NCBI GenBank assembly: GCA_031423155.1
Contig: JANPEZ010000097.1
Coordinates: 1-64,000 of the forward strand
Source of the DNA: JANPEZ01 sp031423155
GTDB taxonomy: Bacteria > Actinomycetota > UBA4738 > HRBIN12
DNA length: 64,000 bases
Reading direction: 5' to 3'
The position numbers and the translations under genes were made by a program. The notes beneath the pieces were generated by a model, which was given only the letters and a program-made list of their open reading frames with translations, did not search any database and was not told the origin of the DNA. Shown here piece by piece: positions 49,848 to 58,893 of the stretch (positions are counted from its first letter, which is position 1; each line of letters opens with the position of its first letter).

Positions 49848-49894
49848 TGCCCTCGGCAGGAGTCGGACCTGCGACACCCGGTTTAGGAAACCGG
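49848..49894 (-). repeat. 3'-half copy of tRNA-Arg(CCT), putative att site
   Basis: Matches the intact tRNA from the anticodon stem to the acceptor end with one substitution (AGTCGG for AATCGG). No 5' half. Confidence 0.75.
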
Positions 49895-50123
49895 TCATCG
49901 CGGCGTGATCCGCTTGTGTCGGTCCTTCCGATACTTCGCCACCCACGCCTTCGTGCTCCGCCACTGCCCGCGGTCGCCGTTCCCGCACCTCGGAGATCTC
50001 TTCGGCAAGTTGGCCATACAGCGCACTCCCGCGTCGGCCTTCCTTGTTGGTTCATGCAGGCATCCGAGCGAACCTGTGGTGTGCAATCCAATAGTGAATC
50101 GCACGACACAACTTCCAGATGGG

Positions 50124-50170
50124 TGCCCCGGGAAGGATCGAACTTCCGCACAGGGTTTAGGAAACGGTGC
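50124..50170 (-). repeat. Degenerate tRNA 3'-half, different acceptor type
   Basis: T arm GGAAG-TTCGATC-CTTCC, acceptor strand CGGGGCA and a TTTCCTAAAC anticodon-loop core. Its acceptor strand is the same as that of the chimeric tRNA at 53.2 kb. Confidence 0.6.
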
Positions 50171-50202
50171 CATGCTAGGGCAGGCGGCCGAGGGAGGTTC
50201 AT

Positions 50203-50610
50203 GTGGATCAAGAGAAGGCAAGGCGAGAGATTCTCGAACGTCAGGATGAGTGGATGGATGCCGCCCGCCGCAAAGATGTAGGAGCACTCGAGAGCTTCCT
50301 GGGGGAAGAGTTTGTGCTCATCTCCGCGCGACTTGGCTTCGTCACCCGGCAGAGCTGGTTCGAGGTGATCCCGAGTTACAACGTTCGTGAGTTTGAATAC
50401 GTCAACTCTGAGATCTCTGTCTACGGCAACACCGCGATCTCGAATTCCCACTATCGGCAGGAGGCGGATTTCGACGGCCAGGACCTCAGCTCACCTTTCT
50501 ATGTCACCGACGTCTGGGTGCATCGCGAGGGCCGCTGGCAGGTAGTCGCGCGTCACAGCAGTATCCCGGCGGAAGGCTCTTGGGCTTCGTGGGAAGGGAA
50601 GAAGACGTAG
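50203..50610 (+). CDS. SnoaL/DUF4440-like NTF2-fold protein
   Basis: 135 residues beginning MDQEKARREILERQDEWMDA. WMDAARRKDVGALESFLGEEFVLIS and VTDVWVHREGRWQVVARHSS are typical of NTF2-like proteins of unknown activity. GTG 50203. It lies between two tRNA 3'-half copies and so is probably mobile cargo. Confidence 0.8.
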   Translation: MDQEKARREILERQDEWMDAARRKDVGALESFLGEEFVLISARLGFVTRQSWFEVIPSYNVREFEYVNSEISVYGNTAISNSHYRQEADFDGQDLSSPFYVTDVWVHREGRWQVVARHSSIPAEGSWASWEGKKT

Positions 50611-50688
50611 GACTCAACGAACTGAGGCGGGGGTGTCCGGCGTGGCGCCCCCTGTCACAAGCATCACCCGAAACAGGACACGTGATGG

Positions 50689-50735
50689 TGCCCTCGGCAG
50701 GAATCGGACCTGCGACACCCGGTTTAGGAAACCGG
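50689..50735 (-). repeat. 3'-half copy of tRNA-Arg(CCT), putative att site
   Basis: Identical to the 3' half of the intact tRNA up to ACCGG. A 23-bp flanking stretch at 50660-50682 also matches the flank at 47211-47233. Confidence 0.8.
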
Positions 50736-51200
50736 TTGGGGCCGTCTACGTCGTATAACGCGGTCAACTACAATACGTCTGAGCAGGGCAGATAGTCCAC
50801 ACCGTCACCCAGCCCGGACCAGGGTACGACGCGGTAGATTCCCCGGGGATTCCCAGGCGAAGCCGACACCCACAGTCGTTGCGGCTGCTCCTGACCGGAA
50901 CTCCTTGCATGACCGTGGCCGAATCTGGGCGAACGCCTCTGCATGACGCTCTCGCCGAGCTGGAGCTGGCCGCGGACACCGGCCGTCCGGGGATGTGCGT
51001 CATCGACGGTGGCCGGGCAGCAGCCCGAGGAGCGCCGGACGCGGCGTAGCCGATCCGGCCTGTGCCGGTAGGCGATGCTGGCTCCGTTGACGCAAACTGT
51101 CTTGATCCCCTCGACCCCGAACGCTCCCATGACGGTTCCTCTGGCTCTTGGCTGTCCATGCGAAATCGGAGCGTTTGTCAAGTGAACGTCGGTGGGCGAG
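50736..51200. other. Gene-poor decayed stretch
   Basis: No supported gene. A minus-strand scrap near 51140-51055 reads MGAFGVEGIKTVCVNGASIA, like a hydrolase N terminus, and a plus-strand scrap ending near 51049 reads LHDALAELELAADTGRPGMC. Both are short and interrupted. Confidence 0.35.
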
Positions 51201-51230
51201 GGTGCCTGAGGTCGGAAGACCTCAGGCACC
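51201..51230. terminator. Perfect 13-bp hairpin
   Basis: Bases 51201-51213 pair perfectly with 51218-51230 around a GGAA loop. There is no intact gene on either side that it would terminate, so it may be left from a deleted gene. Confidence 0.5.
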
Positions 51231-51330
51231 CGTCACCGGCTGGCCGATCGTGGACTTGATCGTCGGGGTGCGGCGGCGACCCTATGGCGCATTGGACCAG
51301 GGAGAGCCCACGCTGCTAGGATCGCGTGCC

Positions 51331-52119
51331 ATGCCGGATGTGCGCGTGAACGGGGTGCGCCTCTACTACGAGGAGCACGGCTCCGGAGATCCGATCCTTC
51401 TCATCCACGGCACGTCCAGCTCTGCGCTGATTTGGGGAGACGCCGTCGACGCAGCCGCCCGGCTCGGCCGGGTAATCGTGTACGACCGCCGCGGCTGCAC
51501 CCGGAGCGAGCAGCCAAGCCCCTACGACATCTCCAGCGTTCCCCTGCACGCCGACGACGCGGCAGCCTTGCTTGAGGCTCTTCACGCCACGCCAGCCACC
51601 GTGATCGGACGGAGCTATGGGGGCGAGATCGCCCTCGATCTCGCCAGCCGCTACCCAGAACAAGTTCGCGCCCTCGCGCTGCTCGAGCCGCTCGTGATGG
51701 GCCTCGACGAGGATGCCGACCGGTGGTCGAACGGGCTCATCGACCGCGTCCGAGCAGCTGCCTCCGAAGGAATCGAGCGCGTCGCCGAGGTGTTCATCCG
51801 TGAGGTGCTGGGCATGTGGGAGGAACTCCCAGCGGAACTGCGAGAGATGTTCACCGCCAATGGCCAAGCCATCCTGGCCGAGTGCAATGGCGGGGACTTC
51901 GCAATGGACGCGGCGACACTGGCCGCGATTCGCCACCCGACGCTGCTCGTGACTGCATCGGACTCGCCAGAGGCATTCCGCCGGGTCATCGCCGTGATGG
52001 CGGAAACGATGCCCAACGCCCGGGTGCTTCCCGTCGCGGGGGGTCACTTCGTTAACCCGAGCGAACCCGGCGTGCTCGCGTTTGTCCGGGAGACGTTGGG
52101 CAGCCAAAGGAGGGGCTAG
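51331..52119 (+). CDS. Alpha/beta hydrolase
   Basis: 262 residues. LLIHGTSSSALIW, nucleophile Ser in GRSYGG and His in VAGGHFVNPSEP. The acid residue would be in VTASDSPEAF. ATG 51331 has TAGGAT 8 nt upstream (leaderless type); the longer upstream reading is not credible. Two bases separate it from the SnoaL-like gene, so the two are co-transcribed. Confidence 0.87.
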   Translation: MPDVRVNGVRLYYEEHGSGDPILLIHGTSSSALIWGDAVDAAARLGRVIVYDRRGCTRSEQPSPYDISSVPLHADDAAALLEALHATPATVIGRSYGGEIALDLASRYPEQVRALALLEPLVMGLDEDADRWSNGLIDRVRAAASEGIERVAEVFIREVLGMWEELPAELREMFTANGQAILAECNGGDFAMDAATLAAIRHPTLLVTASDSPEAFRRVIAVMAETMPNARVLPVAGGHFVNPSEPGVLAFVRETLGSQRRG

Positions 52120-52121
52120 CG

Positions 52122-52874
52122 ATGCCGGCAGCTGCGAACAGGGACATCTGTCGCCGGTTCTTCGACGAGGTCGTGAGTCAGGGAGACCTCAGCGTCGTCG
52201 ATGAAATCTGCGCCCCCGATTACCGCCTGCACGCGACGCTTAGCGGGCCAGAGGCGATCGATCGCGAGGCACTCAAGGAGCTGGTGGCTGCCTGGCGATC
52301 CTCCTTCCCGGACGGCACGATCACCGTCGAAGACATCGTGGCCGAGGGGGATCTGGTCGCCGCCCGCATGCTGGAACAGGGTACCCACTTGGGAGAATTC
52401 AAAGGCATGTCACCCACAGACAGGCCGGTGGCATATGGATCGATGACCTTCCTGCGCGTCGTCGATGGCAGGATCACCGACCACTGGGGCCTGCTTGATA
52501 TGCCGAGCCTGCTCGAACAGATCGGCCCCCACGCGCCTGTGACGGACGAGCACCCGAACATTTCGCGGGTGAGGCAGGCGTTGGATGCATTCAGTCGCGG
52601 CGACATGGTCGAGGTGAAGGCATACGTCGAGGAGGACGTCGTCTGGCACGTCCCCGGCAGAGGGAGGCTCGCAGGCGACAAGAAGGGTCTGGAAGAGGTG
52701 ATCGGGTTCTTCGGCGAAGCCGGGGTTCTCGGCACGACCAACTTCTCAATCGACGTGCGCAAGATGATGGCCAGCGATGACTTCGTGTCTATGTTCGTCC
52801 ACTACCACCATGTACGGGGGGATGAAGTCTTCGATCAGGACGGAATCGAGCTCTTCCGACTCGATGGCGGCTAA
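52122..52874 (+). CDS. Double SnoaL-like protein with premature stop
   Basis: 250 residues, two NTF2/SnoaL domains (about 5-130 ester-cyclase-like, 140-250). The second domain ends at IELFRLDGG and TAA (52872-52874). Reading on in frame gives ITEFWAFIRDSRAFDEFFR and a stop at 52934, exactly the expected end of a SnoaL domain (DGKIxEFW...). A Lys codon seems to have become TAA, so the product lacks its last strand. Confidence 0.78.
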   Translation: MPAAANRDICRRFFDEVVSQGDLSVVDEICAPDYRLHATLSGPEAIDREALKELVAAWRSSFPDGTITVEDIVAEGDLVAARMLEQGTHLGEFKGMSPTDRPVAYGSMTFLRVVDGRITDHWGLLDMPSLLEQIGPHAPVTDEHPNISRVRQALDAFSRGDMVEVKAYVEEDVVWHVPGRGRLAGDKKGLEEVIGFFGEAGVLGTTNFSIDVRKMMASDDFVSMFVHYHHVRGDEVFDQDGIELFRLDGG

Positions 52875-52934
52875 ATCACGGAGTTCTGGGCGTTCATCAG
52901 GGACTCGCGAGCATTCGACGAGTTCTTCAGATAG

Positions 52935-53178
52935 CCGGCCACGGGTGCCGAGGGCGAGAGGCCGGCGCGCGATCTGGACGAAAGTCTCTCCCACCCGCCC
53001 CGCTCGCTACGAGGACGTCTTGCTGAAGGTGAGTCCCGCTCGCCTGCATCGGATGCTCGATGTGGTGGGTGAGGCGATCGCGCTTGCCCGAGCGCGCATC
53101 GCCGATCGCAGGCTTGGCGCATGATCTGGGGTCGACGGTTGCTGGCGTGAGTCGGAGCGCGTGCCGGACTTCGCTTCG
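52935..53178 (+). other. Gene fragment and spacer
   Basis: A frame ending at 53124 reads YEDVLLKVSPARLHRMLDVV and then GEAIALARARIADRRLGA, which looks like a protein C terminus of unknown family. No start or upstream part is present. Confidence 0.35.
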
Positions 53179-53249
53179 TGCCCCGGCAGGAATCGAACCT
53201 GCGCTTCCTCTTTAGGAGAGAGGCGCTCTATCCACTGAGCTACGAGGGC
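53179..53249 (-). tRNA. tRNA-Arg-like (anticodon CCT), chimeric, acceptor mismatched
   Basis: The 5' half through the D arm is the same as in the tRNA at 47.2 kb (GCCCTCGTAGCTCAGTGGA). The anticodon arm CCTCT-CTCCTAA-AGAGG has CCT and the T arm GCAGG-TTCGATT-CCTGC is sound. The 3' acceptor strand is CGGGGCA, which leaves the outer two acceptor pairs unmatched (G1-A72, C2-C71). It is probably a recombinant of two tRNA types and may not function. Confidence 0.6.
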
Positions 53250-53499
53250 CGAGGGCGGGGGTGGCAGAAAACGTGGCAGGGAAACTCTGCCGCAGCCATC
53301 TGCCAAGCCAGAATTCCAAGTCTAGCCTTGCAAGGATAGGAGAATCGGAACGGATGGCGCCCAGCCATCAGCGGCGGCCGTCGTGCGCCAGAGTTCGGGG
53401 GGTCGTTCCGGCACCCGTCCAATCTTGGGAAGTCCGAGTCCGAGGGCGGGATCGGCCGGGTGTTCTCGATCGGTTCTATTTGCGCTTGCGGCCGTCAGC

Positions 53500-55143
53500 T
53501 CAGTTCGCGCGGGCCGACACGATGTTCGACGGCGCGCTGCGGTTCCCGGCGCCGTCGTACGCCACCACGTCATACCAGTACGTGACACCCCTCATCAGGC
53601 CGCCGTTCGTGTACGTGGTCGCGGTGGTCGTAGCGATCTTCGAGAACGGCCCACCCGAACCGCCGGCGCTCCACCACACCTCGTAGCCGGCGAGCCCGCT
53701 GCCTCCGGAGTCGCTCGAGGCAGCCCACGACAGGATCACCTTCCGCTTGCCACCGGTTGCGGTCAGTCCCGACGGCTGCGTGGGCGGCGTACCCGGCGTG
53801 GTGGCCGTGGCGACGTTCGACGGGGGCGACGACCCGCCGGCATTCGTCGCCTCCACGCGATAGGAGTACGTCTTGTTCTCGGTGGCGCTCGAGTCCGAGT
53901 ACGTGATCGAGTCCTGCCCGGTGATGCCGATCGCAGTCCAGGTCGACCCGTCCGGAGAGCGCTCGACCCGGTAGCCGGTCTCGGTGGAGACGTCGGTCCA
54001 CGACAGGTCAACACGCGTGGACGAGAGCGCGCTCGCGGAGAGGCCGACCGGCGCGTCCGGCGGAGGTGTGCCGGACGCGGCGAGCTTCGCCGCCACGTCC
54101 GCCCGGATGTTGGGGAGGTCGGCGTAGAACAGGCCTCCTGGGCATTCGGTCGCCGCCCAGTCGCGGTGGCCGGTGATGTTCGGCGCGAACTTCGTCACGC
54201 CGCTGACGGGGTTCACGAAGGTGGAGCTCCCCTGGGGATCAAGGCCGGCGCGATCCGACTCCCAGGCCAGGAAGTCTACGAGCGAGGACCTCGCCGCCAC
54301 CGGAACCGGCACCGAGGTGTAGGTGCCCAGAATCGCGATCCCGACGGTCCCCGAGTTGTACCCCTGGGTGTGTGCGGCCGTCACGCCAGCGTTCAGGGCG
54401 CCTGTCCCGGTGAGGGTGTCCTGGTCACGCGTGCCCGGCGGACCCGAGTACCGCCCCTTGTAGACGCGTCCCTGCGCGTCTACAAGGAAGTTGTAACCGA
54501 TGTCGCCGTATCCCCTGGTGACCGCATGGTAGTAGTAGATCGCCCGCACGGTCGCGGCGGGATCGGGGTCGTCGTTCTGCCCTGCGGTGTGGTGCACGAT
54601 CAGCTTCTGCGTCGGGTAGAACGCGGGCGGCCACACCTCCTTCCCGGTCGGGTCGAACCGGTACGACTCGTCGGCTCCCCACGCGGTCCGCGAGATCACG
54701 CCGGGCTGACTGAGCGACGCGCCGGCGGTCTGACCCGTGCCCAACCCGACCACCCAGGGGCGAGGCCCGTCCGTCGTGTTGATGGCGGTCGCCTCCACTC
54801 CGCGATCGGAGCCGCGGAGCTGGTACGCGGAGGCGTCACCGCCGGGGACGAGTGCCGAGTACCTGCGCCCGTCGATCGAAGGCAAGTCGTCGAACTCGAC
54901 GCGCGTCCAGCGGGACCAGCGCGAGCCGTGCAGGAATCGGACCGCTGGCCGCGAGCCGGAGATCCACGAGACGCCGAGGTAGCCGACGGGGAAACCCGGG
55001 CGCACCACCGCACCGGCGCCGGCCAACGCGCCGACGGCGCGCTGTGCCGCCAGCGTCTGGGGGAACCCCCGCGCCAGAGCGGGCCTCGGCGCCAGGCCGA
55101 GGACGAGGGCGATCGTTGTCAGAAACAGAACCGTTCGGCGCAT
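53500..55143 (-). CDS. Secreted N-acetylmuramoyl-L-alanine amidase/PGRP with two fibronectin III domains
   Basis: 547 residues. Signal peptide (1-24). Amidase_2/PGRP domain about 165-350: VISRTAWGADESYR, LIVHHTAG (zinc His), YYYHAVTRGYGDIGYNFLVD, and NITGHRDWAATECPGG (zinc His and Cys). Two Fn3 domains follow (TRVDLSWTDVSTETGYRVER and KVILSWAASSDSGGSGLAGYEV). It should cleave the amide between MurNAc and L-Ala, or bind peptidoglycan. ATG 55143 on the minus strand. Confidence 0.9.
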   Translation of the reverse strand: MRRTVLFLTTIALVLGLAPRPALARGFPQTLAAQRAVGALAGAGAVVRPGFPVGYLGVSWISGSRPAVRFLHGSRWSRWTRVEFDDLPSIDGRRYSALVPGGDASAYQLRGSDRGVEATAINTTDGPRPWVVGLGTGQTAGASLSQPGVISRTAWGADESYRFDPTGKEVWPPAFYPTQKLIVHHTAGQNDDPDPAATVRAIYYYHAVTRGYGDIGYNFLVDAQGRVYKGRYSGPPGTRDQDTLTGTGALNAGVTAAHTQGYNSGTVGIAILGTYTSVPVPVAARSSLVDFLAWESDRAGLDPQGSSTFVNPVSGVTKFAPNITGHRDWAATECPGGLFYADLPNIRADVAAKLAASGTPPPDAPVGLSASALSSTRVDLSWTDVSTETGYRVERSPDGSTWTAIGITGQDSITYSDSSATENKTYSYRVEATNAGGSSPPSNVATATTPGTPPTQPSGLTATGGKRKVILSWAASSDSGGSGLAGYEVWWSAGGSGGPFSKIATTTATTYTNGGLMRGVTYWYDVVAYDGAGNRSAPSNIVSARAN

Positions 55144-55337
55144 TCGCCTCCAGGGGTGGTGGGCGCACCAACCCTACCCTGATGGATCGCGGCATGCCGT
55201 ACTGCGCGTGGTCGAAGTGGGGCCTCGACCTATCTAGTGATGCTTCGGTCCGATCCGGAAGCCCGGCGGCTCCTTCTCGGGTCGGGGTCTATGCTTGCAT
55301 ATCCTGTCTGATTCAGGGGCCACGAGCAGGGAGTGCC

Positions 55338-57278
55338 ATGAGCGAGGATCAGGAGGCCATGGACACGCAAGATACTCCTGAGGTACTTCTCCAACGAGGC
55401 CGGGAGGCGTTCCTCCGCAGCGCCTGGAGCGAGGCATACGACGCCCTCGCCTCGGTGGGCGCGGAGGGAATGCTCGGTCCCGACGATCTCGATGCGCTCG
55501 GCCAAGCCGCCTACTGCACCGGCCGTCTCGACGAGGCGATCCGGGCTCATGAAGCGGCCTTCGCCAGCTACCTCAAGGCGGGAGACCGGCGTCGGGCGGC
55601 GATCGTGGCCATGTGGTGGCTCGCCGTCGAGTACGAGAACAAGGGCATCGCGTCCGTGGCCGAAGGGTGGGATCGTCGAGCCGAGCGAGTCCTCGAAGAC
55701 GAGCCAGAGTGCATCGAGCACGGTTGGATCGCGTTCGGGCTCGGAGACACGGACCGGGGGCTGGAGCTTGCGCGACGGTTCGGTGACCGTACCCTGGAAG
55801 CGAAGTGCCTGCACCGTCGCGGGCGTGACCTCGTCGATCAGGGTCGGGTCACCGAGGGTATGGCCCTGATCGACGAGGTCTGTGCCACGATCGCCGGGGG
55901 TGAGATCCGCTCGTACGAGGCCTCCGGCTTGTATTGCCTGACGACCGGCATCTGCGTGGGGGTCGCCGACTACCGGCGTGCCCGCGAGTGGTTGGAGGTC
56001 TCAAGTCGGTACGTCCTCGGGTTCGGGCGCAACGTCTGGACCTCGCTCTGCCGAGTGAACCGGGCCAAGATCATGCAGATGCAGGGCTCGTGGGACGAGG
56101 CGGAGCAGGAGGCGCTCGCTGCGATCGAGGAGTTGCGCGGATTCCACCCGGAGACGCTCGGCAACGCTCTTCGACAACTCGGCGACCTTCAGCTGAAGCG
56201 CGGGGCTGTCGCCGGGGCGGAGGAGGCCTACCGACAAGCCCATGATGCCGGCGTCGATCCGCAGCCGGGGCTCGCGCTCTTGCGGCTTGCCCAGGGCCAG
56301 CCTGAGGCGGCTCTGACCCTCATCAGGCGAACCATCGAGGAGGAGGACAAGGACAGCCGTCTCCAACGGACGGGGGTTTTGCTGCCCGCCCTCGTGACGA
56401 TCGCGCTCGAGGCCGGCGATCGGGAGGCCGCGCGGTCCGCCGCGGATGAGCTTGGGGTGGCCGCCGAGGATTACGGCACTCCGGCATTCCGAGCCCTCGC
56501 GGCGGACGCCCGCGGCGCCGTGCAACTAGCCGAGGGAGAGTTCGATGAGGCCGCGAAGACGCTACGGAAGGCTCACCGTCTTTGGCGAGATATCGATGCT
56601 CCGTACGAGGCGGCGCGAACACGGCTGCTTCTCGGGGAGGCCTACCTCGCCGGCGGCTACACCGAGCCGGCCGTCCAGGAGCTTGAGGCGGCGCGGTCCA
56701 CCTTTGAACGCCTCGGCGCTCTGCCCGATGCGAAGCGAGCGGAGGATCTCCTGAAGCGAACGATCTTTGAAGCCGTTCCTGTGCGCGCGCTTCGCACCTT
56801 CATGTTTACCGACATCGTTGGGTCAACCGCGCTCATCGAGGCAATCGGGGACGAGGCCTGGGAGGGCCTTCGGCGCTGGCACGACGAGTCGCTTCGCCAC
56901 TGTTTCGACGAACATGGAGGCGAGGAGCTCGATCACGCTGGCGACGGGTTCTTCGTGGCCTTCCCCGATCCAAGATCGGCGGTTGACTGCGCGGCGCAGG
57001 TCCAGCGGCGCTTGGCCGAACACCGGCATGAGCACGGGTTCGCTCCGCAGATCCGGATCGGCGTGCACGCCACGGAGGCCACGAGATCGGGTGGCATGTT
57101 CACCGGACGTGGTGTACACGCAGCTGCGCGGATCGCCGCCCTCGCCGATGGCAGCGAGATCCTCGTGAGCGTCGATACGCTTAAGGGCCTCGACGGGCTC
57201 AGGACCTCCGAGCCCCGTTCGGTGACCCTGAAAGGGATCACTGAGCCGGTCGAGGTCGTCTCGATCGGCTGGCGCTAG
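55338..57278 (+). CDS. TPR-repeat protein with C-terminal class III adenylate/guanylate cyclase domain
   Basis: 646 residues. About 460 residues of TPR-like helices (DEAIRAHEAAFASYLKAGDRRRA, EEAYRQAHDAGVDPQPGLALL, EAARTRLLLGEAYLAGG), then a cyclase domain from about 478: FMFTDIVGSTALIEAIGD and HAGDGFFVAF supply the two metal Asp. The transition-state Asn/Arg block reads GVHAAARIAAL, with His in place of the usual Asn and Arg kept. Soluble. ATG 55338 follows GCAGGGAG; the longer reading upstream overlaps the amidase gene antisense. Confidence 0.85.
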   Translation: MSEDQEAMDTQDTPEVLLQRGREAFLRSAWSEAYDALASVGAEGMLGPDDLDALGQAAYCTGRLDEAIRAHEAAFASYLKAGDRRRAAIVAMWWLAVEYENKGIASVAEGWDRRAERVLEDEPECIEHGWIAFGLGDTDRGLELARRFGDRTLEAKCLHRRGRDLVDQGRVTEGMALIDEVCATIAGGEIRSYEASGLYCLTTGICVGVADYRRAREWLEVSSRYVLGFGRNVWTSLCRVNRAKIMQMQGSWDEAEQEALAAIEELRGFHPETLGNALRQLGDLQLKRGAVAGAEEAYRQAHDAGVDPQPGLALLRLAQGQPEAALTLIRRTIEEEDKDSRLQRTGVLLPALVTIALEAGDREAARSAADELGVAAEDYGTPAFRALAADARGAVQLAEGEFDEAAKTLRKAHRLWRDIDAPYEAARTRLLLGEAYLAGGYTEPAVQELEAARSTFERLGALPDAKRAEDLLKRTIFEAVPVRALRTFMFTDIVGSTALIEAIGDEAWEGLRRWHDESLRHCFDEHGGEELDHAGDGFFVAFPDPRSAVDCAAQVQRRLAEHRHEHGFAPQIRIGVHATEATRSGGMFTGRGVHAAARIAALADGSEILVSVDTLKGLDGLRTSEPRSVTLKGITEPVEVVSIGWR

Positions 57279-57492
57279 CCGAAGATCGAACCATCGGGGG
57301 TCGGTTCGCAGGAACACCTGCTCCCCGCGCGCGGGCAGACCTTCTCTCGGCGAGTTCGAAGCTGTGCGCTCGGTAGACAGAGTGAGTTCCGCATGATCTG
57401 CGAGATCGATAATGTCGCGCACGATTCTCATGCATCGGGCCCACCGATGCGCCCGCACCGCCCCGCTGATCCCCCATCAGGCCGGACATGGC

Positions 57493-57532
57493 GTTTAGGA
57501 AACCGGTGCTCTATCCACTGAGCTACGAGGGC
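57493..57532 (-). repeat. 5'-half copy of tRNA-Arg(CCT)
   Basis: Forty bases identical to the 5' half of the tRNA at 47.2 kb, from G1 through the anticodon loop. The 3' half is missing, and the break falls in the anticodon stem, at the same core where the 3'-half copies end. Confidence 0.8.
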
Positions 57533-57561
57533 CACGAGGGCCTCAGAACTGCACGGAGAGT

Positions 57562-58818
57562 TTAAGGGCGCGAAGGGGTCCAGAGGGCCGATATGGGAAC
57601 GGCGGCGAGTCGGTCGCCGAAGGGAAGGGTTCTCTCTCCACAGTGCAGGACGATCCCTGCGGCGAACTTGTCTCCTACGCCATCACGGAGGTAGCGCAGG
57701 CTCCGAAAGTCGCTGGAAAGGGCCGTGGCGCCTGCCTTCACTTCTATGCACACGATGGTGCCGTCGGACCGTTCAAGCACGATGTCCACTTCCCGCTGCT
57801 TCTTGTCTCGATAGTGGAAGGTCTCGATGTGGGTGGCCGCCGTTGCCGCTAAGCGAACGATCTCCATGCAGACGGCGGTCTCAAGGAACGACCCCAACAG
57901 GTTGGAGTTCCGCTGGATGCCTATAGGATCCGCGCCGGCGAGTGCGGCAAGCAGTCCGGGATCGGTGATGTAGACCTTTGGCGACTTGCTCTCGCGAGAC
58001 CCAAGATTGGCGAACCATGGTTGATGCAGGCGGACCAACATCAGATCTCGCAGGATCCTCAGATGGTGATCGACGGTCTTGTTGTCCATGTGCAGATCCC
58101 GCGCCAGCGAGGCCACGTTGAGCAATCCGGCAGATCGTGTTGCGACGAGGCGCAGGATGCGCGCTGGACCATCCAGCGAGCGGAGCGCTGCGAGATCCGG
58201 GATGTCGCGCTCGACGATCGAGTCAAGATAGCTGTCGAAGAACTGTCTACGAACGCGTGATGAGCGGCCAAGGAGACCAGGAAATCCTCCGCGCGCGAAA
58301 CGATCCAGATACGAGGAAGGTCCGATGGGGGCTTGCTCGATCGTAGGGATCACGCCATCCATGAGCTGATCCACTGCGCCATGAGACCAGCCTTCGATCT
58401 CGGCCTGAGAGAGGGGCCATATGTCGAGGTACAGCACTCGGCCGGGGAGGGCGTCTTTCACGGTTCTGATCTGCGTTAGGTTGGCGGATCCCGCGATGAG
58501 GAACTGGCCGGGGGTGTTGTCCTGGTCCAGTCGGATCTTCATGGCGAGCATCAGGTCCGGCGCCCGCTGGATCTCGTCGATGATCGTGGGGCCACTCACT
58601 CGAGCTATGAAGTTGGTGGGGTCGTCCAGGGCAGCATGCCTGGTTCCCGCGTCATCAAGGGTCAGATACGTGGCCCGCCACCGCGGGGCGAGGAGGTGTT
58701 TCGCCAGCGTGCTCTTTCCGGATTGCCGAGGCCCAATGAGAGCGACGGCTCGAGATTCGCTGAGCATCTCGACAGCTAGGTCGGTAGCTGAGCGGGGGAC
58801 CAGGGCGCCTGCCTCCAT
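57562..58818 (-). CDS. AAA ATPase with DUF4143 domain
   Basis: 418 residues. Walker A GPRQSGKST (about residue 29), Walker B TIIDEIQRAP, sensor GSANL, then a winged helix (VASLARDLHMDNKTVDHHLRILRDLMLV) and a C-terminal DUF4143 nuclease-like domain with REVDIVLE...IVCIEVKAG (PD-(D/E)xK-like E-x-K). Often mobile or defence-associated. ATG 58818 has TATCTT exactly 6 nt upstream. Confidence 0.9.
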   Translation of the reverse strand: MEAGALVPRSATDLAVEMLSESRAVALIGPRQSGKSTLAKHLLAPRWRATYLTLDDAGTRHAALDDPTNFIARVSGPTIIDEIQRAPDLMLAMKIRLDQDNTPGQFLIAGSANLTQIRTVKDALPGRVLYLDIWPLSQAEIEGWSHGAVDQLMDGVIPTIEQAPIGPSSYLDRFARGGFPGLLGRSSRVRRQFFDSYLDSIVERDIPDLAALRSLDGPARILRLVATRSAGLLNVASLARDLHMDNKTVDHHLRILRDLMLVRLHQPWFANLGSRESKSPKVYITDPGLLAALAGADPIGIQRNSNLLGSFLETAVCMEIVRLAATAATHIETFHYRDKKQREVDIVLERSDGTIVCIEVKAGATALSSDFRSLRYLRDGVGDKFAAGIVLHCGERTLPFGDRLAAVPISALWTPSRP

Positions 58819-58893
58819 CGCCTCAAGATAGCAGAAAGGGGACCAATCTTGGAGTTATGGGGGGTCCAAAACTGGAGAACACGAGGGACCGGA

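Noticed and set aside
53383..55182. 599-codon plus-strand frame opposite the amidase
   Set aside because: Arg/Gly-rich shadow of a well-supported secreted amidase with signal peptide and catalytic motifs.
45340..57532. Prophage or complete integrative element
   Set aside because: There is no integrase, capsid, terminase or conjugation gene. Only att-like tRNA pieces and cargo remain.
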